This document shows positions 52,066-59,856 of a stretch of 59,856 bases of DNA, in pieces; the first letter of the stretch is position 1; each line of letters starts with the position of its first letter. The notes below the pieces were generated by a model that was given only the letters and a program-made list of their open reading frames with translations, was not told the DNA's origin and did not search any database. This stretch comes from Actinomycetes bacterium (GTDB taxonomy: Bacteria > Actinomycetota > Coriobacteriia > Anaerosomatales > Anaerosomataceae). Position numbers and translations under genes: made by a program. The stretch is taken from NCBI GenBank assembly GCA_021372825.1, contig JAJFTR010000095.1, positions 1 to 59,856 on the forward strand, read 5' to 3'.

Positions 52066-53189
52066 GCGCCTGTACCTCCCATCGCAAGACCGATGGCGGT
52101 CACGCACCCCATGCGATCGGCTGTGACCACCGGCTGAAGGTTCGCGGGCACCTGCACACGGGTAAGCGGATCGCCAAGTACAACATGCGCCTGAAGGCCC
52201 TTTTCAAGATAGCCAGCCAGGTTCTTCAGCTGAGCACCACTGCCGGTGAGGATGATGCGTTGAATCGTACGCGCCTGCGACGTCTGAGTGAGGTAGTAGT
52301 CGAGCGAACGCCTGATCTCGGCGATGAACTTGTTCACCTCTCGCTCCAGGGCCTCCTGCACGACCTGGGCGGTCTGCTCGTCGACATCGATCGGTAACTG
52401 GCTGCTCGCCGCCTCGACATCGGGTAGGCCAACCTTGACCTTCAAGCTCTCCGCTTCGTCAAAGGTGAGATTGAGCACGTTCGCGATAGCGTGGGTGAAC
52501 TGGTTTCCCGCAAGTGCCGAGACGCGATTGAAGCGCGGGATGCCACGCTCCACCACGGTGATGTTGGTGATACCCGAGGACACATGGATGACGCCTGTGG
52601 CACTTGACGCGTCGCCCTCCTCAGGGAAGAACCCCGCCTCGCCACCCATGAGCGCGCGCACAACGGCAAACGAGGACACATCGATCTCGTTGAGCCTCAG
52701 GCCCGCCCCTTCGACCGCCTGCACAGCGGCCGCGATCATCTCCCTGTGAGCCGCGACGAGGAGCACTTCCATCATGTGTTCGTCAGAAGACGTCATGTAG
52801 TCGCCGATGATCTGGAAGTCCAGGATCGACTCCTCGACGGCCATCGGGATGTAGTCCTGGGCCTGATACTGGATCGCGCCCTCAAGCTCCGCGCGCTCCA
52901 TGAAGGGCAGGTCGATCAGGCGCACGACGACCTTTTGGTTGGACACCCCGATGCTGACGTCCTTGCCCTTGACGCCCGACCGACGCCACAATTCCTTGAT
53001 GGAGGCCGAGACACTCTCGGGTGCAACGATCTCGCCCTCGACGACGGCACCCATCGGGACGTCCACCATAGCGTACGCACTCAACACGAAATTGGCACCG
53101 GCCGGCCGCATCTGGGCGACCCGGATGTGATCGGTGCCGATATCGAGTCCTATTGCTGCGGAACTGCTACCGAAGGAGAGGGGACCCAA
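52062..53189 (-). CDS. pilM: Type IV pilus assembly ATPase-like protein PilM
   Basis: Cytoplasmic actin-like (FtsA-fold) protein that docks on PilN and links to the assembly motor. The 375-residue protein has the phosphate-1 region GLDIGTDHIRVAQ (14-26), DLPFMERAELEGAI and a C-terminal ILTGSGAQLKNLAGYL adenosine region. The start is a TTG at 53189 with AGGAGG six bases upstream. It follows a 183-base gap after the pilX-like gene that contains a TTGACA element. Confidence 0.93.
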   Translation of the reverse strand: MGPLSFGSSSAAIGLDIGTDHIRVAQMRPAGANFVLSAYAMVDVPMGAVVEGEIVAPESVSASIKELWRRSGVKGKDVSIGVSNQKVVVRLIDLPFMERAELEGAIQYQAQDYIPMAVEESILDFQIIGDYMTSSDEHMMEVLLVAAHREMIAAAVQAVEGAGLRLNEIDVSSFAVVRALMGGEAGFFPEEGDASSATGVIHVSSGITNITVVERGIPRFNRVSALAGNQFTHAIANVLNLTFDEAESLKVKVGLPDVEAASSQLPIDVDEQTAQVVQEALEREVNKFIAEIRRSLDYYLTQTSQARTIQRIILTGSGAQLKNLAGYLEKGLQAHVVLGDPLTRVQVPANLQPVVTADRMGCVTAIGLAMGGTGA

Positions 53190-53372
53190 GGGAATCCTCC
53201 TTCATCTGTGCCACGACGAGACTGCGATGAGTGCTGCGTGTTTGTGAATCTCCCCTCGCGGTCCTCACCGGGCCGACGAGAACCTGGCCTTGTGAAGTCA
53301 CATACCATATACATCCAACCGCACATGTAGCCTGTTTGTCAACAAGCACCCGTGCGCGCCGCCCCGGACGGT
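53190..53372 (-). promoter_or_regulatory. Spacer before pilM with a TTGACA element
   Basis: This gap separates the minor pilin genes from pilM-N-O. On the minus strand a consensus -35 TTGACA occurs at 53337-53342, within the imperfect inverted repeat TTGTTGACAA. The best -10 at 17-18 bases (TTGGAT) is poor. A second promoter for the pilM group is likely but not proven. Nothing else is seen. Confidence 0.4.
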
Positions 53373-54968
53373 CTACAGACGGGTCCACAATCCCGGCATC
53401 AGGAGGCCCTGGTCCACACCCGGAAGCGACTGCGGCAAGTAGGTCGGGAGCAGCGGGTTGGTCACAAGACACATGTTCGGGTGGTCCGAGTCTATACGGC
53501 CGGCGATGACTGATCCGCGCATCAATACGTTGTGCTGGAAGTTCACCACGCCCTCCGCGTAGAAGGCTCCCGCGATGGTCGGCGCCGCTTGGCGGGCGGT
53601 CTCGAGGTCCGAGTTGCCCCCAAGCGGGTTGTTGTCAGCGGTTGCGATCACCAGGTCCGCAGGAGTCGCCAGCCCCAAGGCCCAACCGTTCTGCTCGCCC
53701 ACCGTGTTGCTGTACACGGACCCGCCGTACGGGCGAACCATGCCGTTCACGTAGATGGGCCCGTTGCAGACGATAGTCCCGTTGCCCACGTACGTCATGT
53801 CCTCGTCGAAGTAGACGGGGCCGTCCACAAAGACCGTGCCTTCGATGTACAGCCGGTTGTTCTCGTCGTCGTAGGCGAAGTCATCGTGGCTGTTCGAAAG
53901 GGTGTAGTGACCGTCTCCTGGGAAAGACGTCCCTGTCGTGGTGAGCGACCCCCACGAACCGAACGTGCGGTTGCCGATGTGCAGCGGCGTCGGCCCCTGC
54001 CCTTTTGCGGAGATCGTGCCGTCCGCCGCGCCGATGAACTTGTAGCAGGCGTTGCGCTCGTCACTCGGCCTCGAATCGGCATAGGCCCGGGTCCATGCTC
54101 CTGAACTCGGCGGCTGCATGGTGGCGTATGTGTTCGGGTCCCCGCCGACCGACTCCAGATTGGTCACGGTCGACCTGTCGGGCGGACCCATGATATTGTC
54201 GATCGACTCCGATTGCGCCTTGGTCGCCCACTGTTCCAGCTGCTCCTGAGAGATCGCCGGCAGTGTGATGTCGGGCACCGAACGTGTGGCCGTGCTGATG
54301 TAGACGCCACCTGCGTTGCCCTTGTTGTTGTTGGCAGGCACATCGCCGTCGCAGAAGACCCGGATGAACATGTCCGGGGCGCCCAGCTGCCCGCTGGAAG
54401 ACACACTTATACTGCCGCCTTTCACGAAGAGCGGCCCCTCGAGCACGGCCATGTTCGCAGCGATCGCCAGGTTACCCTTCATGTAGAACGGTCCGACGAT
54501 GTTACTGGTGCCCCGAAGACCCCCGGAACCGCTGATGAGTGTCTGATCACCTGTGCCGGCGAAGTTCATCTTCCACAGGTTCATGTAGTAGAACTGCTGG
54601 GAGACAGTCTCCTGTGAACCGTCTTTGCCCGTCGCAACGGCCGTCAGGCGGTATTCTCCAAAGCCCGGGTCGAGCTCTTCAGCTGTCACGGTGTATGTCC
54701 CGTCCGGCGTCGCTCCCACCAAAGGGAACGTGCCGTCCGAAAGCGCCGTCTCATCAAAGGCGGAAAGAACGCGCTCGAGACCGGAATCCGCCGCACGGAA
54801 AGCCTTGGACTCCTCCTCGACTCTTCGCGTCTCGTGCAGGGACTGACTGGCGACAGCATAGGAGCCCACCGCCAGGACCGTCATCACGGCGATGACGCCC
54901 ATGACCGTGATGAGCGCGACACCGTCGTCTCCGCGGACGCGGCGTGCAAGACTGGACAGCATCGTCAT
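53373..54968 (-). CDS. PilX-like pilus-associated protein with large C-terminal domain
   Basis: A 531-residue protein that begins like a pilin (GDDG, then VALITVMGVIAVMTVLAVG) but lacks the usual Glu at +5, as in PilX/GspK proteins. After the helix it has a Glu/Arg-rich stretch and a large extracellular part (about 130-530) rich in Gly, Asn, Thr and Ser. That part has repeated phrases such as VFVDGPVYFDEDM and IVCNGPIYVNGM, which suggest a beta-solenoid (inference). I chose ATG 54968 with GGAG four bases upstream; GTG 54971 and ATG 54962 are alternatives. It may cap or initiate the pilus or act as an adhesin. Confidence 0.75.
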   Translation of the reverse strand: MTMLSSLARRVRGDDGVALITVMGVIAVMTVLAVGSYAVASQSLHETRRVEEESKAFRAADSGLERVLSAFDETALSDGTFPLVGATPDGTYTVTAEELDPGFGEYRLTAVATGKDGSQETVSQQFYYMNLWKMNFAGTGDQTLISGSGGLRGTSNIVGPFYMKGNLAIAANMAVLEGPLFVKGGSISVSSSGQLGAPDMFIRVFCDGDVPANNNKGNAGGVYISTATRSVPDITLPAISQEQLEQWATKAQSESIDNIMGPPDRSTVTNLESVGGDPNTYATMQPPSSGAWTRAYADSRPSDERNACYKFIGAADGTISAKGQGPTPLHIGNRTFGSWGSLTTTGTSFPGDGHYTLSNSHDDFAYDDENNRLYIEGTVFVDGPVYFDEDMTYVGNGTIVCNGPIYVNGMVRPYGGSVYSNTVGEQNGWALGLATPADLVIATADNNPLGGNSDLETARQAAPTIAGAFYAEGVVNFQHNVLMRGSVIAGRIDSDHPNMCLVTNPLLPTYLPQSLPGVDQGLLMPGLWTRL

Positions 54969-54977
54969 CACACTCCG

Positions 54978-55565
54978 TCACTGATTACGGAACAGGATCG
55001 TCCGCGAGTCCGAGAACTGATGGCCGTCGTACATCGTCACGACGGTCACGACGACCTTCGCCGCCTGCGAGGGAACGTCTCCCAGATTCGTGATCTGCGC
55101 TCCTGCCTTGTCGTAGAAGATGAAAAGGGGTGTGCCCGTTTGCATGTTGTAGTTGCTCTCGGACCAAGCATAGGTAGAAGGAGCCCGCTCGTATGTCCCA
55201 TCCTGACGAACCTCAGCGTTGCTCATCAACAGCCGGTGATCGCTCGTCGCGGTGAACTCCCACACCTCGCGGTTGTCGTCGTTGTCAGCATCCGTCTCCA
55301 CTTCGAGGTGATAGGCGGTCACTCCTGGGTAGTCAGAGTCGATCCGGTACTGCTGTTGCAGGACTTTTTCCATCTGCTGCAAAGGTGCGGCCACCTCTCG
55401 TGCCATCCACGCCTGCCGGTCGGAGAGGCGACTGTAGGAGTGCGATACTTGGAACCCGCCGTATGTGACACCCAGGACGATGCCGAGCAATCCAAGAGCC
55501 GCGAGAAGCTCTGAGAGCGTGAAACCGCGGTCTTCCTTAAGAGAAGCAAATGGACGCTTCATCAC
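54978..55565 (-). CDS. Minor pseudopilin, PilW-like
   Basis: A 195-residue prepilin. The signal ends EDRG, with cleavage before FTLSELLAALGLLGIVLG; Glu at +5 is present. The globular part has YRIDSDYPGVTAYHLEVETD and IFYDKAGAQITNLGD, typical of PilW/GspJ-like pseudopilins. The GTG at 55565 overlaps the stop of the next upstream gene in GTGA; an ATG follows directly. Confidence 0.82.
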   Translation of the reverse strand: MMKRPFASLKEDRGFTLSELLAALGLLGIVLGVTYGGFQVSHSYSRLSDRQAWMAREVAAPLQQMEKVLQQQYRIDSDYPGVTAYHLEVETDADNDDNREVWEFTATSDHRLLMSNAEVRQDGTYERAPSTYAWSESNYNMQTGTPLFIFYDKAGAQITNLGDVPSQAAKVVVTVVTMYDGHQFSDSRTILFRNQ

Positions 55566-57034
55566 CAGATCACCGCCATCGGTGAGGCGTTCGAAGGGCC
55601 GACGATGTTCGAGCGCAGTGTCACGGGCGTCGGAGACTCGAGGACGCCGTTGTCGGTCCCGATGGGTGTCACCGTCACCTCGAACTGGTAGTAGTAGTCA
55701 TCCGTCTTCTTGAACGACTCCGTGAACGTGTTCATGTTCACAGGGAGGGTCTGGTGCCACGTGAGGTTCGTCGAAGTCGTCCCCCGATAGACGCTATAGG
55801 TGAAAGACGAGTACGGGAACTGCGGCGTCGAACAGGTGAGATTCACGGTGCGGTTCGATCCGCTGGTGGTGCTGGTGCCGCTCAGCGCGGGCCTGCTTAT
55901 CCAGGAAATGGGGTGCACATACCAGTCCGACATGTTGTTCCGCGGGCTGTGCGCCTGCATCTGCAGCCGGTAGCGCGAGAACGGGGTGGTCGTCACCTCG
56001 GCTGACAGGCCCTTGAAGGTGTTGAGTTGCGAATCCAACGCCCATGTGTCACTCGTGGCTGCCTGCTTGTAGAAGTACACCATGTAGTGGTCGGCTGGCG
56101 TGGTGCCGTCCATCACCTCGGCCCAGGAGACCTGGCTCTTCGTCGCCGTCACGGGAACCGCACTCGCGGTCGTGGGTACAGCGGGCGCATGGTTGTCCAC
56201 CAGGAAGTGCCGCACTGTGTACTTGCTCACGCCCCCGGAATCGAGCACATAGGCGCTCAGCGTCCGGTAGCCGTCCACGATCACGTACTCGCCGAGCTCA
56301 TTCGTCTGACGCGTGTCCCAGATGAACGACGGAGTGGTGAACGTCTGTGCGTCCACCGATGTCCATGAAGCCACGTTACCGAGAGTGTCTTTCAACAGGA
56401 ACTGGTCGTCGCACCACAGCGCTACTGAACTCACGGCTCGGCCCTCGGCGGCCTGCGCGGTGGCTCCCACGGTGAGCGCACCGCCGGAATGGTTGCTCTC
56501 CCATACGACGCTGCCTTCGGCGGGTGTCGAGTCCGTGAAGGATATCCGAGGATCGGTCTCAGGACTGCTTACCGCAGACGTGAGGAACCTGTCCCGGTCG
56601 CGGATGAGGACCTCGGTCACGTAGGAGATGGGGGAGCCGCTCGCGCCGCGCGTCACACTCACGGTGAGGCGCAAACGCTTGAGCGTCGGCGTCTCCGACG
56701 ACGTCATCGTTGTCGGTATCGAGACTGCGGGCCGTATCACGATCACGAACTCGCCCACGGTCTGGGTCTCCTCGGCAGAGAGCTCACCGCCGTTCTCGAC
56801 AAGCGCCACATCCTCGAAAGGCATGGCGCTCACTCGCTCGACGTAGGCGTTGATGGCGTTCGTCATGACGGCGTGCTGCTTGGCCGCCGTGCTCATCTGC
56901 GTGGTGGTGCCGAGCAGCCCCAGAATAGCCGTGAGCACCACGAAGAAGATGACCGCCGAGATCACGATCTCGATCATCGTCAGGCCATCGTCGCTTCGAA
57001 AGCGCCTCGCGACAGCCGCTCGCATCGTGCCCAC
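55562..57034 (-). CDS. Minor pilin, PilV-like, with large fibronectin/Ig-like C terminus
   Basis: A 490-residue prepilin. The signal ends SDDG, with cleavage before LTMIEIVISAVIFFVVLTA and Glu at +5. A pseudopilin-like domain to about 170 is followed by two or three beta-sandwich-like modules (one about 245-360 with a fibronectin III pattern, another about 380-470). This length is far above the usual 150-200 residues for minor pilins. I chose the GTG at 57034 because GGAGG lies eight bases upstream; the ATG three codons later is an alternative. An adhesive tip role is an inference. Confidence 0.78.
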   Translation of the reverse strand: MGTMRAAVARRFRSDDGLTMIEIVISAVIFFVVLTAILGLLGTTTQMSTAAKQHAVMTNAINAYVERVSAMPFEDVALVENGGELSAEETQTVGEFVIVIRPAVSIPTTMTSSETPTLKRLRLTVSVTRGASGSPISYVTEVLIRDRDRFLTSAVSSPETDPRISFTDSTPAEGSVVWESNHSGGALTVGATAQAAEGRAVSSVALWCDDQFLLKDTLGNVASWTSVDAQTFTTPSFIWDTRQTNELGEYVIVDGYRTLSAYVLDSGGVSKYTVRHFLVDNHAPAVPTTASAVPVTATKSQVSWAEVMDGTTPADHYMVYFYKQAATSDTWALDSQLNTFKGLSAEVTTTPFSRYRLQMQAHSPRNNMSDWYVHPISWISRPALSGTSTTSGSNRTVNLTCSTPQFPYSSFTYSVYRGTTSTNLTWHQTLPVNMNTFTESFKKTDDYYYQFEVTVTPIGTDNGVLESPTPVTLRSNIVGPSNASPMAVIW

Positions 57035-57162
57035 TTCCCTATCCTCCGTGCGGACACCGCTCAGCGGCGCCCACGACTCCATCACAAGTATCGGCATCGC
57101 CGATACCAGACTTGACGCCTCCTGAACGTGTTCCACATCCGCTCACCATGTACGTACCCGCC

Positions 57163-57996
57163 TTACCCTGTGAGCCCCACGAGAGCAAGGTACCACGCCA
57201 GAGCCTGCTCGCCCCACATGACAGTGAAAAACGTTCCCATCGCAAGGAAAGGTCCGAATGGGATGCGGCCTGCAAGCCCGCCTTCGACCCTACGTCGCGC
57301 GGCCAGCCCCACGAGCGCGCCGATCACGCTGCCTGCGAAGAGCGCCATCAGCACGTAAGGTCCGATGAACAGGCCGAGCGTGGTCAAGAGCTTGATGTCG
57401 CCCATGCCCATCCCTTGCTTCCCGCGAAGGGCGCCGTACGCGGCAGAGATGCCGAGGGTGATACCGGCGCCCAGAAGAGCGCCGAGCGCCGCCTGCGCGA
57501 CCGGACCGGTCGCCAGGTACGGGTTTCGCAGTCCCACGAGCGGCAGGACCGGGACAGCGGCCACCACCGACAGACCTACGCCGACGACACCGAGCGCCGC
57601 AAGCACGCCCACGAGCGGGTTGGGCAGTCGCATGTGGTCGATGTCGATGGCGCTCAGCACCAAGAGGAGGTAGAAGAGCGCTGCGGCGAAGAGCGCGCGC
57701 CAGGAAAGCCCGAACCTTGTGCCCGCCGCGACGCACACAAGCGCGCTGGTCGCTTCGACGAGAGGATAGCGTGGCGATATCCTCGCCCCGCACGAGCGGC
57801 ACTTCCCGCGGAGCACCAGCCACGAGATCACGGGGATGTTGTCACGCCACCGGATCGGCGCATCGCACACCGGGCAATGCGAACCCGGTGCCGCAAGGGA
57901 CTCGCCGCGCGGCAAGCGCCAAATGACGACGTTGGCAAAGCTGCCGAAGACGAGTCCGAAAACGCCGAGCGTCACGATGAAGAAAGGCTGCGGCAT
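57163..57996 (-). CDS. pilD: Prepilin peptidase PilD
   Basis: Membrane aspartyl protease that cleaves the leader of prepilins and N-methylates the new terminus. The 277-residue protein has the N-terminal domain with a zinc-binding CPVC/CRSC tetrad (41, 44, 66, 69) and the catalytic Asp118 in AIDIDHMRLPN and Asp200 in GMGMGDIKLL. About eight helices are visible. Ribosome site before the ATG is weak. A strong hairpin lies between pilA and this gene. Confidence 0.95.
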   Translation of the reverse strand: MPQPFFIVTLGVFGLVFGSFANVVIWRLPRGESLAAPGSHCPVCDAPIRWRDNIPVISWLVLRGKCRSCGARISPRYPLVEATSALVCVAAGTRFGLSWRALFAAALFYLLLVLSAIDIDHMRLPNPLVGVLAALGVVGVGLSVVAAVPVLPLVGLRNPYLATGPVAQAALGALLGAGITLGISAAYGALRGKQGMGMGDIKLLTTLGLFIGPYVLMALFAGSVIGALVGLAARRRVEGGLAGRIPFGPFLAMGTFFTVMWGEQALAWYLALVGLTG

Positions 57997-58081
57997 GTGC
58001 TGTGTCCAAAGTGTGACGTTTGGTATCCCCTGGTGCGTACCCTACCCGACCTCCAGAGACACCGCAAGTGACGCCGAAATG

Positions 58082-58115
58082 GGAAGAGCCGGGGCGTCGC
58101 CGCTCCGGCTCTTCC
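58082..58115 (-). terminator. Strong hairpin after pilA
   Basis: Arms 58082-58096 and 58101-58115 pair over 15 positions, one of them G-T, with the loop TCGC. It begins 16 bases after the pilA stop. Only a short T stretch follows on the minus strand. It may let pilA be expressed far above the downstream pilD and minor pilin genes. Confidence 0.65.
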
Positions 58116-58131
58116 GGCGTGGCCCTAGATC

Positions 58132-58515
58132 CTAGTAATGGCCGTGCGCGAGCACACCGCTCACCGGGCACGTGGTGTTGCCCGACGCCAGTGTGTACTG
58201 AAGGTCACCTTCCGGACAAGCCGGGGCTTCCTTGATGTAGCCGTTGGCGCCGAGGAGCGTGGCTGTCGCGCCTGAGCCGGAGGCTCCGAGAACACCGTCG
58301 GTCTGAGCGATGGTGTTGTTCGGGCTGGCGGCCAGGTACTGCTGGACGGCTCCCTCGATGGTGCGCTGGTTCGAGTGGCACGTGCGCTGACGGGCAGTGC
58401 GGGACGCTGCGTTGAAGACAGGGATCGCGATTGCAACAAGGATACCGATAATGAGAACGACGACCATCAGTTCGACAAGCGTGAAGCCTTCGTCTTTCCT
58501 TCGGAACATCCGCAT
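58132..58515 (-). CDS. pilA: Type IV pilin, major subunit candidate
   Basis: A 127-residue prepilin with a 10-residue leader ending KDEG, then FTLVELMVVVLIIGILVAIA, a textbook pilin helix with Glu at +5. The globular part is small, Gly/Ala/Thr-rich, and has three cysteines; a pair in ACPEG and TTCPVSG could form a disulfide loop near the C terminus. The ATG has AGGAGG nine bases upstream, and a GC-rich stem lies upstream of that. The strong terminator after it supports its role as the abundant subunit. Confidence 0.93.
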   Translation of the reverse strand: MRMFRRKDEGFTLVELMVVVLIIGILVAIAIPVFNAASRTARQRTCHSNQRTIEGAVQQYLAASPNNTIAQTDGVLGASGSGATATLLGANGYIKEAPACPEGDLQYTLASGNTTCPVSGVLAHGHY

Positions 58516-58536
58516 CGATGTCCACCTCCTGTTCGT

Positions 58537-58552
58537 GGGGACCGCAGTCCCC
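58537..58552 (-). other. Hairpin in the pilA leader
   Basis: GGGGAC (58537-58542) pairs perfectly with GTCCCC (58547-58552) around a four-base loop. It lies about seven bases upstream of the AGGAGG ribosome site of pilA. It could stabilise the 5' end of an abundant message or modulate translation. Confidence 0.45.
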
Positions 58553-58640
58553 CATCAGAAACCTCCACTTGCATGTATCGGCGCTCCCGGAAGCATCTTT
58601 AGCACTTCTCGGGCACACACCCTCAATTGCGTGTCCGGCG

Positions 58641-59855
58641 TCACTTCACCAGCGTGATGACTTGGAACATCGGCATGTAAAGAGCGATGACGATTCCGCC
58701 GACCACAACGGCGAGAACCGCCATCATGAGAGGCTCGATCACAGACGTAAGGCCATCGACCGCGGCACTCACTTCTTCGTCGTAGAAGTCAGCGACCTTG
58801 GAGAGCATCGCATCCAGAGCGCCTGTCTCTTCACCAACAGCGATCATCTGCACCAGCATGTTCGGGAAGACCGGGGATTCGGAGAGCGGTTTCGCGATGG
58901 TCTCACCCTCTTTCACGGCTGACCGAACGCCTTTGACGGCACGGGCGATGACTTCGTTGCCGGCGGTGTCTCCCACGATATCGAGCGCGGATAGAATCGG
59001 AACGCCTGCAGCGACGAGCGTACCGAACGTCCTTGTGAACCGAGCGAGCGAAAGCTTGCTCACAAGAGGTCCCACGATCGGCATCCGAAGCTTGATGCCG
59101 TCCCAGATGTACCGGCCTGAGGTCGTGGCTATCCACGACCTGAACGCGATCACCCCTCCCACGATCACCACAAGTACGATCAGACCCGGCAGACCTCTGG
59201 CTCCATCTGAGACGGCCACCAAGATCTGCGTCGGGAGTGGCAACTCGCCGCCCATGTCAGCGAACATCTTCTGGAAGGTAGGCACAACGAAGATCATCAT
59301 CGCGATGAGGACGACCAATACAAGTCCGCCCATCACGATCGGGTACGTCATGGCCGACTTGATCCGTCCTTTGAGCGCAGCATCGCTTTCGAAGTGGTCG
59401 GCCACACGAGAAAGCACCTCGTCGAGCACGCCGCCGGTCTCCCCGGCGCGCACCATGTTGATGAAGATCGGCGGGAACACCTTGGGGTGTTTGGACATCG
59501 CCTCGGATAGCGACTGACCGGCCTCGACATCCCGCCCGACCTGCAGGATGATCTCGCGGAACTCCTTGCTTTCGGCTTGTCCCGCGAGGATGCTCAGGCA
59601 CTTGGTGAGCGAAAGGCCCGCGTTGATCATCGTCGCGAACTGCCTTGCGAAGATGGTCACCTCTTTCATCTTCACGGTCGTGCCGAACTGTATCTTGTTG
59701 AGCGCCGCCAGACGATCCTCGTTGAGGTCGAGGATGATGTAGCCCATCTGCCGCAGCTTCGCGGCGACCGCGTCGCGGCTCTCCCCCTCGAGCCTGCCGT
59801 TCGTGACCTTACCGGTCTTGTCTCGAACGCTGTACTTGAACGTCGTCGTCGCCAT
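58641..59855 (-). CDS. pilC: Type IV pilus platform protein PilC
   Basis: Polytopic inner-membrane platform (GspF family) that couples the motor ATPases to pilin insertion. The 404-residue protein has a short N-terminal region (TFKYSVRDKTGKV), two type II secretion F domains (about 68-195 and 272-400), with ARQFATMINAGLSL in the first and ARFTRTFGTLVAAGVPIL in the second, and three membrane segments. The gene is complete, with its ATG at 59855, one base inside the window edge. The motor ATPases (PilB, PilT) are expected just beyond. Confidence 0.96.
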   Translation of the reverse strand: MATTTFKYSVRDKTGKVTNGRLEGESRDAVAAKLRQMGYIILDLNEDRLAALNKIQFGTTVKMKEVTIFARQFATMINAGLSLTKCLSILAGQAESKEFREIILQVGRDVEAGQSLSEAMSKHPKVFPPIFINMVRAGETGGVLDEVLSRVADHFESDAALKGRIKSAMTYPIVMGGLVLVVLIAMMIFVVPTFQKMFADMGGELPLPTQILVAVSDGARGLPGLIVLVVIVGGVIAFRSWIATTSGRYIWDGIKLRMPIVGPLVSKLSLARFTRTFGTLVAAGVPILSALDIVGDTAGNEVIARAVKGVRSAVKEGETIAKPLSESPVFPNMLVQMIAVGEETGALDAMLSKVADFYDEEVSAAVDGLTSVIEPLMMAVLAVVVGGIVIALYMPMFQVITLVK

Positions 59856-59856
59856 C

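Overview
The window is a GC-rich, gene-dense chromosomal core region of about 60 kb. I see no rRNA, tRNA, CRISPR array, insertion sequence or phage gene. It most resembles an Actinomycetota chromosome, possibly a deep, anaerobic, Coriobacteriia-like lineage (inference). The evidence is a division and cell-wall cluster without ftsA, a MurE with the DNPR motif typical of meso-diaminopimelate addition, the actinobacterial pair SteA-SteB beside tlyA-nadK-recN and pyrG, and a type IV pilus locus with no outer-membrane component in view. Starts are often GTG, sometimes TTG, and many neighbouring genes overlap by 4-11 bases, which suggests long translationally coupled operons.

Layout. Most genes lie on the minus strand and are transcribed from right to left. 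Positions 1-16234 hold a nearly complete dcw cluster, in order of transcription mraZ, rsmH, ftsL, a class B penicillin-binding protein, murE, murF, mraY, murD, ftsW, murG, murC, murB, ftsQ, ftsZ. It is headed by an MraZ operator with 10-bp periodicity and ends in a strong hairpin. Positions 16371-17958 (+) hold a 50-residue membrane peptide, a DUF4349 lipoprotein and a small membrane protein. Positions 17857-22991 hold a BMP-type nucleoside ABC importer with two large hairpins between the binding-protein gene and the transporter genes. Positions 23104-28116 hold xerD, alanine dehydrogenase, a DUF3866 protein and CTP synthase.

Positions 28125-35347 hold an envelope-related block: an MraY/WecA-like transferase, an unrecognised lipobox-bearing polytopic membrane protein, and (+) MurJ and a family 2 glycosyltransferase, then SteB and SteA. 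Positions 35371-41811 hold recN, nadK, tlyA, dxs, xseB, nusB and an Asp23 protein. Positions 41804-45088 hold accC and an unusual carboxyltransferase-AccB fusion. Positions 45202-50066 hold efp, a Xaa-Pro peptidase, aroQ, a fused aroK-aroB and aroC. Positions 50172-59855 hold a type IV pilus locus (pilC, pilA, pilD, three minor or pseudopilins, pilM, pilN, pilO, a PilP-like gene).

How they fit together. The dcw cluster makes lipid II and the divisome. MurJ, the MraY-like enzyme, the GT2 and SteAB extend this to lipid-linked precursor handling and cell separation. The aro genes, dxs, accC and the carboxyltransferase fusion supply precursors. The pilus block makes a surface filament with an elaborate set of minor pilins. 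I found no obviously new defence or mobile system. The best leads are the carboxyltransferase-AccB fusion, the MurJ/GT4/SteAB block with its unknown membrane protein, the MurJ start (a Shine-Dalgarno facing an ATC codon), the paired hairpins in the nucleoside importer operon, and the large minor pilins.
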